A stretch of DNA of 64,000 nt from Diphasiastrum complanatum (Eukaryota; Streptophyta; Lycopodiopsida; Lycopodiales; Lycopodiaceae): the NCBI GenBank assembly GCA_029204225.1, contig CM055101.1:1475844-1539843 (forward strand), given 5' to 3'. This document shows, one piece after another, positions 10,736 through 21,966 of the stretch. Position 1 is the first letter of the stretch, and the number at the start of each line of letters is the position of its first letter. The position numbers were made by a program, and so were the translations under genes. The notes below the pieces were generated by a model. It saw only the letters and a list, made by a program, of their open reading frames with translations. It did not search any database and was not told the DNA's origin.

Positions 10736-12224
10736 ATTTTTTTTAAGACTATAGTAAAGGTGTCCAAAAAAAAAGTATGCAATTTTTCCCCCAACTCTAG
10801 CATTCTAGCACTCTATGTTCTAACGACAACTCATTGACATGATAAAGAAATCATTCATTTGATTTTCTCATGAGTCATGACCATTAGTATTTTTGATTTT
10901 GTGTATTTCAAACCTAGTATTTTTGGGACTACATTAGGTAGTTTCATTGATTAGGGTTTAAAAGATATTTTTGTTTTTTAAGGAAACATAAAAAATAATT
11001 TAATAACACAACAATCTTTGTTCAAAGTCCAAAAATTCTAGACTAGAGCAAATTTGATCACACAAAGAGTTGTTCATTTAAAGGATAGTAGTTTCGTAAT
11101 GGAACAACATCCTATTAGTAAATACAAGGAGTCTATACACCACATTAGATTAGAGCAAAAATACAAAGTTGGCTATGGCTACAATATGTCAAGTATCACC
11201 AAAAACGTTCAAGACAAACATTTTAAACAAATTGTTTAATATATTTGAGGACATTAGTCATCAGATATGTTACTAGTAATACATGAGACTTCATATATTG
11301 TCTCATAACACACACATGACTTCATAATTAATATGTGAAATATAGAAGAGCTCAAACATATGTGAGACATTTCAAATAAATATCAAAGGAAACTAGAATC
11401 GTAGATATCAATGCTCACATATATATTCCCAAATGCATTTTTGTGTTTCCAAAACAAAATTGCATTGCAAAAGCTATAAAAACACATGGCAAAATTATGT
11501 CTTATTTATGTTTTAATTAAGAAATGACTGGGTATAAGACTTCCATGCCAAGCTCTCACCTTGACTAAATTTGAATTTCGGTTCTCCCAATTTTAGACTA
11601 CTAGAGACTAGAAACTAGTGACTTGCAAATTGTTTGAAACGTGGCACTTGGAAGAGCTTAGATTAGACTAGAGATTAGCAATCTAGAGAGTAGAGATTAG
11701 TAATCTAGTTGAATTTCCCTCCAGTTTTTCAATAGCAGATATTTGAGAATACGATTAGAGATTACGCTGCTCAGACAAGATTAGCAATAACAGATTATAC
11801 AAGAACAACAAAAGCAACAAATTCATACACGCACACAATCAGAGATTACGCTTCTAAGTTAGCATTAGCATTTACAATTCATTGGGAAAAAATGAAGCGA
11901 CAAGCTCATATAGTTCATGCAGGTACAACGAAAGAGACAAGATCATACAGGTACAATAGTAGTGGCAATAGTAAGGTAGGCACATTTCCAAAAACTCCAT
12001 ACTCATGCAAGCATTATCAAAATCGCCATTCAATCGAAATGTGTCTAAATGATCTCTTAGAAAACCTCTACCCCTTTGAATATTAGCATGTTGCTATACT
12101 GTATTCCTTGAAAACAATGTAGTCATAAATTAAATGTTTCACGAGTAGATATCCAAGGCGTTGAGGAATATCGCCTTGCTAGAGTTCACAATGCTAGAGA
12201 AATATCTACAATATTCTGAAAACT

Positions 12225-12270
<46 letters not shown>

Positions 12271-12739
12271 GATTAAGGGAGAAAAAAAAAGAGATTGGAA
12301 GCTTAAAAGTTGAGGAATAGTTTTGCTTGTTCATAGCCATAGATTTATATATATTTACAATGATGGAGAACTCAAGGAACAGTGGCAAAATAAATTTATA
12401 ATATGTTATATTTGCTAATCCACGGGAGTTGGCATTGCTAATTCGTTAAAATAAATGCAAATAAGCCATATTTGCTAATCGAGTACTGCTAATTCAATTT
12501 AAGTTGTGTCCTTCTAATAGAAAAGGCCAATTGTAAACCAAAAGATATGATTGTATATATTAATACACATGAGTCTATTAAGCTATTCAATCAAAAAAAT
12601 CTTTGAGGCATATTAACGAAGAACATAATGGTAATGATCAATTCATAACACAAGTTTTATCTAGAATCAAAAAAGGACCTTGGATCCTTTGTCAGGAGTG
12701 TGTAAATTGTTTAGTTTAAGGATTGTATAATATAGATTC
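10736..12739. other. 2-kb non-array spacer inside the satellite
   Basis: AT-rich sequence without the CTCGAG palindrome. It holds a stretch at about 11570-11770 rich in agattag/ctagaga motifs, a twice-occurring agattacgct near 11760 and 11845, and a 64-codon ORF at 11892-12086 with no recognised homology. No retroelement domain was seen. It could be an insertion that split the array or the original flank between two arrays. Confidence 0.5.
12229..12267. repeat. (GA)n microsatellite
   Basis: Uninterrupted GA dinucleotide tract of about 19 units. It produces low-complexity Ser/Leu or Arg/Glu ORFs that are not genes. Confidence 0.97.
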
Positions 12740-15210
12740 CAATTTGCATAACTCGAGTAGTGCTTGAGTTAGATATGTCATGATTCCTTTGTCAGGCTTC
12801 CTATAATTGCCAAGAGTGTATAATCTAGACAAAATTGGTGTCTAACTTGAAAAAGATAGATGTATGTCATGATGCCATTGTACAGACATATCATATGCTG
12901 TTACTTTTTGAGTTGTATAAACCATATTTGAAGTTGTAGACATATGATATTGGAGGGTATAATCTGGACAAAATTTAGTGTCCAACTCGAGCAATGCTTG
13001 AGTTAGAGGTATTCTCTGAAGCCTTTGTAGACATATAATGTTGGATTGCATTTTTACTTGTGTAGACCAAATTCCAAATTGTGGAACTCGAGCAGTGCTC
13101 GAGTTAGGTATGCCATGATTCCTTTGTCAGGCTTGCTATAGTTGCCAGGAGTGTATAATCTAGACAAAATTTGGTGTCTAACTTAAGCAGTGTTCGAGGC
13201 AGATGTATGCCATGATTAAATTGTACAAACATATCATATGTTATTGCTTTTTGAGTTGTATAAAGTAGATTTCAAGTTGTCTAACTCGAGAAGTGCTCGA
13301 GTTAGAGTTATGATCTGAAGCCCTTTGTAGACATATGTTAATATTACCAATTGCTTTTCTAGTTGTACAAACAAGATATGAATCCTTTGTCAGGAGGGTA
13401 TAATCTGGACAAAGTTTGGCGTCCAACTCGAGCAGTGCTCGAGTTAGAGGTATTCTCTGAAGCCTTTGTAGACATATGATGTTGGATTGCATTTTTAGTT
13501 GTGTAGACCAAATTTCAAATTGTGGAACTCGAGCAGTGCTCGAGTTAGGTATGCCATGATACCTTTGTCAGGCTTGCTATAATTGCCAGGAGTGTATAAG
13601 CTAGACAAAGTTGGTGTCTAACTTGAGCAGTGTTCGAGGCAGATGTATGCCATGATTCCATTGTAGAGACATATTATTAGCAATTGCTTTTTGAGTTGTA
13701 TAAAGTAGATTTCAAATTTTCAAACTCGAGTACTGCTCGGATTAGAGATTTGCTCTAAAGCCTTTTGTAGACATATCATGTTTGACTATTTTTCAGTTCT
13801 ACATGTATTATATGAATCCTTTGTTAGGAGGGTATAATCTGGACAAAAGTTGTTGTCCAACTCGAGCAATGCTTCAGTTGGAGATATTCTCTGAAGCCTT
13901 TGTAGACATATAGTGTTGGATTGCATTTTTAGTTGTGTAGACCAGATTCCAGATTGTGGAAGTCGAGCAATGCTCGAGTTAGGTTTGCCATGATTCCTTT
14001 GTCAAGCTTGCTATAATTGGTAGGAGTGTGTAATCTAGACAAAGTTCGGGTCTAGCTTGAGTAGTGCTCGAGTTAGATGTATGCCATGATTCCATTGTAC
14101 AGACATCTCATATGCTATTGCTTTTTGAATTCTATAAAGCAGATTTCAAATTGTCTAACTCGAGTAGTGCTCGAGTTAGAGCTGTGCTCTAAAGCCTTTT
14201 GTAGACATATGATATTTGATTGTCTTTTAGTTGTACAAGTATTAATACTTTATCAGGATTGTATAATGCTGACAAAATTTGGTGTCCAACTCGAGCAGTG
14301 CTCGAGTTGGAGCTATGCTCTGAAGCTTGTGTAGACATATGATGTTGGATTGCATTTTTTAGTTGTGTAGACTAGATTCCAAATTGTGGAACTCGAGCAC
14401 TGCTCGAGTTAGGTATGCAAACTAACATAATGGTAATGATCAATTCATAACAGAAGTTTGACCATGGTTCCTTTGTCAGGCTTGCTATAATTGCCAAGAG
14501 TGTATAATCTGGACAAAATTTTGGTGTCCAACTCGAACAGTGCTCGAGTTAGAGGTATTTTCTGAAGCTTTGTAGACATATGATGTTGGATTGCATTTTT
14601 AGCAAAAAAAATGGAAGTCGAGTAGTGCTTGAATTAGATATGCTATGATTCTTTTGCCAGGCTTGCTATAATTGGCAGGATTGTATAATCTGGACAAAGT
14701 TGGTGTCTAACTTGAGCAGTGCTTGAGTTAGATGTATGCCATGATTCCATTGTATAGACATATCATATGCTATTTCTTTTGTAGTTGTATAAAGCAGATT
14801 TCAATTTGTCTAACTCGAGCAGTTCTCAAATTAGAGCTATGCTCTAAAGCCTTTTGTAGACATATAATATTTGACTATTTTGTAGTGTACAAGTATTATA
14901 TGAATCCTTTGTCAGGAGGGTATAATCTGGACAAAATTTGGTGTCCAACTCGAGCAGTGCTCGAGTTAGAGGTATGCTCTGAAGGCTTTGTAGACATATG
15001 TTGTAAGTTTGCTTTTTTAGTTGTATAGACCAGATTCCAAATTGTCGGACTCGAGCAGTAGGAGTGTGTAATCTGGAGAGAGTTGCTGTCTAATTTGAGC
15101 AGTGCTTGAGTTAGATGTATGCCATGATTCCATTGTACAGACATCTCATATGTTGTTGCTTTTTGAGTTCTATAAAGCAGATTTCAAATTGTCTAACTCG
15201 AGTGGCGGTT
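12740..15210. repeat. palindrome-bearing higher-order satellite, block 2
   Basis: Four monomer types follow one another, each opening with the AACTCGAGCAGTGCTCGAG-type palindrome. Type i continues GTTAGAGGTATTCTCTGAAG, type ii GTTAGGTATGCCATG, type iii GTTAGATGTATGCCATG, type iv GTTAGAGCTATGCTCTAAAG. Type i starts at 12984, 13425, 13859, 14288, 14530 and 14947, giving unit lengths 441, 434, 429, 242 and 417 bp. The 242-bp unit lacks types iii and iv. Types i-iii are about 100 bp and iv about 135 bp. A partial unit precedes 12984. The last unit breaks inside a type iv palindrome near 15199, where the Gypsy relic begins. Palindrome copies range from perfect to three or four mismatches. Confidence 0.93.
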
Positions 15211-17060
15211 CTACGACACCTGCGAGATGCAGTTACTCTGGACTTTTATTTGCTTCACATCAAATGTTTATTGAATGATACTGCACCTATTCTTCGGGTT
15301 CACGATGTGTTTTGGGTAACATGATAACCACATCATCTAGTGTATAGCGTTTAAAATATTTGGGCATATCATGCCTGACTACATCTGCTTGTTCTTTGTC
15401 AAAAGAACTTGTCTTGAATATTTGCTTAGCCTTCTTAGTAGGAATTGATCGTGGAGGTGATGACTTCTGAGAAGATAAACTCTTCTTCGAAGGTGAAGTC
15501 CTCCTAGATGATAATGTCTTGCTAGAACTCTGACTTGTAGAATCATCCTTGACTTTTCCTTTGCCTTTATCCAGTAAGGGTGGCACATTTTTTGAATCAA
15601 TCATTTGAGGAGGATTTTTCCATTTCAGCATCGTATTATAATGTTGCTTGGCTTGTTTCTTCGTTATTGACCCTGTGATCCCATCTTCCTTCAATATAAC
15701 TGCTTTTGGCGATTTTATTGTTGGTTTATCAGGTTTATTACGCACTCCAAATCTGGTCGGATCCATATGATTTAGAATATGCTCATCAGTTTGCTCTGCA
15801 TTGTCATCATAAGTCAAGGCATGACTCACAAGAATGAGTTCATCTTCAATCGGATCTGGTATAGGCTCCGTTGATATCCAAGCTACATTCAACACATTCA
15901 ATGGAAAAGTGATTGGTGTATCCAAGGTTCGATCCAATAATGAAATCTCGCTCAAATCTGACTGATTATCTTGTTGACACATATATCCTACTGTATAGTC
16001 AATCGTTGCAAGAGTTTCATTCCAGTTGACAGTATCGGTTTGAGAATCATAATGAACTCCCAAACTTTTTACTAGTCGGTCACAAGTATGATCCGTTGTT
16101 GATGAATCATCATCCTCTTTTTGAACCACTAGTTTGATAGTCCAAGTTGTAGGATCAATTTTGACTGCAAGTTCACGATTTTCAAAAGTGATTTTTCCGG
16201 TAGCCCAGCTATGAATTACTTGTGCAACTCATAACTATGGGCATTCTAATAGGACTTGGTAGACATTTGGTGCTTCTGGTAAGTCCATTACTATGAAAGT
16301 AATGACGAACTATACTTCGACAATTCTGACAGGTATATCTTCAACCATTCCTTGTAGACAAATTGTCGTTTGATCAACTAGATTAATGGCAAAAGTCGCA
16401 GATTTTATCTTTGTAAGGCCCCATTTTGCACATAGCTTTATAGAAATTAGGTTAACTTTTGAATTACCATCTATCACAGCTGCTTCATTAGGAAATTGTC
16501 TATGCTGTATCGGTAGGATGATATGTTCACTTTTCCAAGCTGCTCCAACATGGATTACTTCATTAGATTCTTCAAATCCAGCACAAAAAAGTGGCTCCTG
16601 GTGGACTTCTGGTTCAGCTTGAGTTAACTTTTGCGCTAATACTTCTTTTGCTTTTGGCACCAACTTCAAGAGCTCTCCCAAAGAAATATTGGTCTTACTA
16701 GACAAAATATTCGCGATCAATTCTGTTTGTGGTGCTTCCAGTTAAGTCATCTTGAAGGGTCCTTCATGATGATGCAACTGAACATTCATATCAGTACGTG
16801 AATTTTTCGGTGGCTGCATTGGTGAAGAACGAACTTCGGTTGTTGCTTTAGTAGCTTCAAGCTTCTTTTTTTCTTGCAGATGTTTAATCCACTGCCTCAT
16901 ATCCTGATATCTTTTTTTTTCTGCATGAAGATTTGGATAGACTCTAGATGTTGTTGGTATATCAGTTAATGGTATAGAACTAGCAGGTCTTGATTCTGCT
17001 ACCGGTTCTTTTTGCTTCTATGCTCTGGTGATCAACATCAAGGGTACACTTGGTTTATTC
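15211..17060 (-). pseudogene. Ty3/Gypsy relic, protease and downstream linker
   Basis: Minus strand. 16310-16720 encodes a protease-region peptide: VHVGAAW-like text, then AVIDGNSKVNLISIKLCAKWGL and VDQTTICLQGMVEDIPV. This matches the strand-flap-strand layout of Gypsy proteases but with D-G-N in place of D-T-G. 15287-16129 (280 codons) follows in element direction; it is acidic, then Lys/Ser-rich, and does not reach a recognisable reverse transcriptase. The two ORFs are separated by stops. 16721-17060 carries similar broken coding. The left end abuts the satellite and the right end abuts the duplicated Copia gag. Confidence 0.55.
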
Positions 17061-17776
17061 TGGCTCCCTCTGACTGCTACCTTTGATCTTGTCTTTAGCC
17101 TGACTCCCACTTAGGCTTGAAATTCTTCTTCTACCTCTCTTTGTTGCTATAGAGAGCTTGATCAAAGTTATCCTTGTCATGAAGGTGTTCACGGGCTTCC
17201 ACCTCTTCTCTGATCTCCATTATAGCCTTATCAAGGGTCATCTCTGGATCTTTAGCAAGTAGTGTTCGGGTCGTTTGAAACGATCTTGGTAGAGCTCGCA
17301 GCATGTATGTGAGCTACTTCTCTGCTGAGACTGCATTCTCTGTTCTGAAATTGTGCAGCGAGAGGAACAAGTCCTTCATGTTTCTGATGAAGGAAGTGAG
17401 GTCTTTACCATTGGTCAGCTGATCTTCAAGAAGCATAATTTGGCTTTGTGATTTCATTTGAAATCTAGTCAACAAAGTATCCCACATTTCCTTTTGCTTT
17501 GGAGAGTGTGGCTAGATCAAGTGTCAAGTTGTCTTCAATGGATGAGGACAACACAGCTATTGACTTGTCATTCTTCTCTCTCCATTCGTGTAGCTCTTTG
17601 CTAGTGGTTGTCGGCATCTCTTCTATGCCATCAACCTAGGGCCATAGACCTTCTCCTTCCATCCTAGGAAGTTTGATCCTGACAAGTCAAAGATTGTGCA
17701 GATCTTTGATTGAATGCTGCTAGTGGATGCCATAGCCTGAAGGAATCAGACAGAGGCTTCGATAATCAAAAGTCAT
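17061..17776 (-). pseudogene. Copia gag relic, duplicate copy
   Basis: Same sequence as 3698-4413: part of Copia gag with shared stops, followed in element-upstream direction by the primer binding site at 17777-17789 and LTR-like sequence from 17791. Zinc knuckle, protease and integrase are missing because the duplication starts inside gag. Confidence 0.8.
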
Positions 17777-17790
17777 GGCTCTAATTCCAC

Positions 17791-19305
17791 TGATGGGAAA
17801 TAGTCGCAAAGCGAAATGAAACATAGAAAATCGAAACAAAACGAAATGAAACGAAGCGAAATGCGATGAAGACCGGATAGATCCGACTTGACAAGACTAG
17901 CTACTGCTATTGACTACGGTCTAATTCTCTTCCAAGCACCAGATCTTCTGACAATCTATTGTAAAAATTAAATTTGTGAACATCAAATAATATTGAAAAA
18001 ACAACAACATAAATTTATCTACTATTAGCATGCATTCCAATATTGTAGATCGTACACATCACAAAATAGAGCATTGAGAAAATCACTTGTATTATCAGAA
18101 CTGAATTTACAATCTTTTTTTTGAGAATTTCTGCTTCCTAGAATAGCACATTGGCGCGAAGGAGATGTTCTCTCTCACGAAAAGTATGACTGGCTACTGC
18201 TGTAAACTCACTCTGTGTCCATGACTATCTTCTTGATTGCCTACTTCTTGATGCATCTAGCAATACATATATTGAGAGTAACATTTTGGATTAGAGAGAT
18301 TAAATGATCTACAACTAATCTTAGATTACAAGAGTGGTGGATTAGGCACATCCTAATGCTCTTCTACTGACGTCATCATATCAGATCAGAAAGCTATATT
18401 ATATGGTACTTGTTTGATCTCCCTGGTCCTTTGGAGCACAAAGAGTTTCGTGTCGTGTCATGTCGTTTGACCTTCTCCTTTTGCTTGTGCATTAGCTGCC
18501 TTCTGCCCGTTGGACTGTGCCTTCACGCTGTAGGCCTTTCGCCTTTAGATTCAAGAACATTTTTGCGACTTTAAGAGCAGTGTCGCTTTTTAAAGGGAAC
18601 CTTCGCTTTTATCCGAAAGGCATTTGGCGACAATGTCGCTTTTTCTCGAAGGGCGAAAAAGCAGACTTTAGGGCATAAACCAGTTTGAAGGAAAATCTCG
18701 CTTTTCTAAAGGCAAGTGTCATTTTTCTAAGGGTCTAAAAACCTTTCTAAGCCATTTTAGTGACAGTGTCACCTTTTTCGCAAAAATGCAAAAAATGCAA
18801 TAGTGTCAAGAAAAGTTCTCAGAGTTATTTTCTAAGTGTTTTAGACCTAGGGATGAATTTTTCTTTATGACCCAAAAATGTAAACTGTGCGACGAAACAA
18901 TTAAAAAATATAGACTGTGCGAAACATAGTCCAAAATGCGTAGAATGAAAATATTGAAGATTAATCCAAACTTCCGCGATGTCACACAAACAAAATTCAT
19001 AATTTACAAGTCCAAAAGAACGTGATTTGGAAGTATTGTTTTTACTTACAAAATAAGTGGTTAACTTTAGTATACACAAAAATATTACCAATGCACTGCA
19101 CAAAATCAGATAAGTTTAAATACACATTTCTACAAGTTTTTAATATTCGAATAAATGTCTCATCTCGTAGAAAGTCTCGTCTGGCATTCAAAAATCATTA
19201 AAAATATAGTATACAAACATTTCCCAAAAACATTGTCTTCAAAGACATCTTTCTCTGTGAAACTTTTTCATCAATTCATGAACATGTGCTAAAACTTGTT
19301 GATCA
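17791..19305. other. LTR-like and non-coding part of the right duplicate
   Basis: Counterpart of 4428-5978: probable Copia LTR, then the short TGTCGCTTTTT-type repeats near 18580-18780, then AT-rich sequence. No gene seen. Minus ORFs at 18806-19103 differ between the copies through a small indel and show no family signature. Confidence 0.5.
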
Positions 19306-20540
19306 TTAGTTGTCGGCCACATATACCCAACAATAATAGCTAACACTTTTTGCACTCTCCTTTCTACAAATAGGGGATGTCAGTCCATGATGCCATGGTG
19401 TTTTTATGACTGGCCATAAATACCTATACAATACATGACTCTCTGATATTGGTACCTGACAAATACAATGTGATACTATATAAGATCGAATGTCCTTTTG
19501 CATTTTTGTTGCGTCTAGTAATGGCCAAAGCTCTTGCAACAAAAAGTCTTCACCACTTTGGCCATCCCAACCAGCAAATACAAATGGAAAAACACAATTT
19601 ACTACATGATTCTGATGCAAGCTTTGTAAGGTGAATTGTCGATGAGGATTGTGTTTTGATCGTGTAATTTTTTGAAGTGTTTCCAAACACTAACCAAAGG
19701 CTTGAAGCTTGCACAAACATGCTTGTTATTAGGTCTCACCAGACCAGTCTGGTAGCAATTTTCTTGAGACCAGAGCATAAACAATGGCAGCTTGCAACCA
19801 AATTTTCTCTTGATATAGCTATAAGACTTTAGGGTATATCTAGATACCATGGTTGACCATATTCCAACCCTGCAAGTTGATGTTAGCTTTGCACAGAACT
19901 CTGAGCATCCAAGTCAAAGTTGCAACCATTTTCCCTCGTGATAATCAACATTTGACAGAGGAAGCTTTCTATCCCAACGTTTAATTAATACTCCATTCAA
20001 ATCCAATATAACATATAAAGGTTCAATTTGTGGATCAACACGAAAGAATACCTGGATTGACACAATTCACTCAATGTATAAAAGCACAGTGTATGAAAAT
20101 CAAATAAACAATTATGTCTATTGAAGAAAAAACGTAGCTTAAGAGAGAGACAAATGAACAATTGTATCTATTCAAGCAAATAGTTTTCAACATCCATAAA
20201 AACAAGTCAATGAGAGCAATTAATAACCAAAGCTTAAACAAGGCTTTCAATATATAGTTTGCTTCCATCAATTCTCGACAAGTTTGAAATGCTTGAGTTG
20301 CACTCCTCATTATGTGTGATATTCAAATCTTCCTCATGTCCTGGTCTTATTATATTGATAGAGGAAGATTGATCCAATGCCAAAAGTTCTTTTTCATTAC
20401 CAACATACGAATCCACCAGATAAAATCTTTCCATTGTAGTTGATTCAACATCTGTATGAAAAATTTTCAAAAAAAATTCATGTGGCCAACAGTCATTCAA
20501 ATCATGCGATACATCAACAACTTATTTTCTTTTTGATATC
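19306..20540 (-). pseudogene. NIF/FCP1-like HAD phosphatase relic, second copy
   Basis: Copy of 5979-7260 with the DLNGVLI, FMLWSQENCYQ, ILIDNSPYKACI and FAGWDGQSGEDFLLQEL blocks and the same stops between them. The deletion of about 84 bp removes coding text after TSPICRKESAK, so the 3' end differs from the left copy (the frame runs on to VSYYCWVYVADN). Both copies therefore look non-functional, this one more so. Confidence 0.58.
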
Positions 20541-21966
20541 TCCAATATGTCCATCTTCCAAACATTGAAACCTATTGCTCGTGTACGATATCACCCATGG
20601 CTCCAAATGATTACTCGCTACCTTATGTTCGATCAAATCATATTTTGGTTTCAAATATGAGTGAACAAATCCAGGCAGGTCAGTTTTTTTAACAGCCCCT
20701 TTGGAGGCTGCCTCACACCAAGATGGAGAACCCTACACATATCATCAATAAAGTTATTCAAGATTTGATATCTCTTGAATGCATCTAATTGTGATAAACT
20801 AACTCCATATTGTGTTTCCCATGTTTCATCTATTTTTTGTTAGATCACAATATTCTTTTAAAGACGTAACATTATCAAAAAAATCAAAGGAGTATTTTTT
20901 GTCGAACACAATGGTCCCATTCAGCAACTTATTAAAAATAATTTCAATCTCAGTCTTGAATAACCCTTACAAAGGGTGCACAAAATATGGAGTTATTGAT
21001 TTCAAATCATTCTTTGTGTTGGGCTTTAGTTCACCTTTTAATTCAGCAAAGAACCATCCACCCACTTTCTCAATTTCATCCATTTTTTTCATACATTATC
21101 AGAAGAAAACAACACACAATAAGATTCCTTTGGCTCTTTCCGTTGCATCATGTCTTCCAACATTGATTTGTAAGCCTAAAATACAAATAATTATTTGCAA
21201 TTAGATTGATCACAGATGTGCATAAAGCTAAACAACAGTAAATATAACAACACAATAAGTTTAAAGTGAGCCTCTATATAAAAACATGTACCTTCCACTT
21301 TTCGCATGTTCGCCCACCTCCAATCGATCGTTCGAGGTGTTTCCAAAATTCTCACTGCATTCGAGTTTGATGGAGTAATTCAGGAAAAGAACTTTTCCGC
21401 TTGTATTCATCATTCAGCTCCTTTAATGCTCTGGATATCTGAATGCATTCCACAGGAGTCACCTTATGACTCGAAATGCGCGCACTATGTTTGTAGTATT
21501 GTTGTTGCAAACTTCCACAATCTGGAAACTTTTGTGCATTCAAAACTCTCAACAAATTTTTTGTCGCTTTTATTGTATGTTGTCCATCCACAAAATAAAA
21601 TTTTATCTCTACTGCCTTGTCCTTTAAAATTTTCCTATCAAACACCTCAACAAACTCCCCAATTTTTGAATAAAATGGGATCACATCTACTGGGGGCAAC
21701 TTCACCCCAATAGTGTTAAACAACAATCTCTGCAACACATCACAATAATCTCTATTGAAGGGCCTACAGTTATATTGCGCTGGGAGAAGCTCACACTTGG
21801 TTACATCAATCTGAATCTCATTTTGTATACCCAGAGGATACAACTTCTTAAAGGCATCCAATCTCATATTTGTTTTTGCAAGTGCATCTTCATTGCATGA
21901 TTTTGAGGCCTTTGATTTTTTTGAGACAACTTCAATCAAAACATCCTTCTTTTCTTTGACACCCTT
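20541..21966 (-). pseudogene. ParB/DGQHR-like gene, 5'-truncated second copy
   Basis: 21352-22017 is open for 221 codons, but only codons from about KGVKEKKDVL onward (21966 and below) match the left copy. The first 17 or so codons come from the adjoining AT-rich repeat, so the apparent start is an accident of the junction. The VDGQHTI box is kept, with small changes (for example YVVDGQ to YFVDGQ), and the same TGA ends the ORF. The putative intron and frameshifted downstream exons are also present. Confidence 0.5.

Larger units (their letters stand above)
17061..21966. repeat. 5-kb segmental duplication, right copy
   Basis: Direct repeat of 3698-8687. It differs by scattered substitutions, a few short indels and a loss of about 84 bp near 19347. 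There gctaac joins directly to tttttgcactctcc; in the left copy the same flanks enclose extra coding sequence ending ...gattgaac, a 3-bp microhomology. The right end cuts the ParB/DGQHR-like ORF and joins the AT-rich block at 21966. Confidence 0.92.

Noticed and set aside
12206-12388. 60-codon minus ORF with a Ser-Leu run
   Set aside because: Translation of the (GA)n microsatellite; no family features.
9445-15210. CRISPR-like look: palindromic repeats separated by spacers
   Set aside because: Spacers are themselves repeated in order and about 80-130 bp long, repeats vary, no cas genes are present, and the DNA is plant nuclear. It is a satellite.
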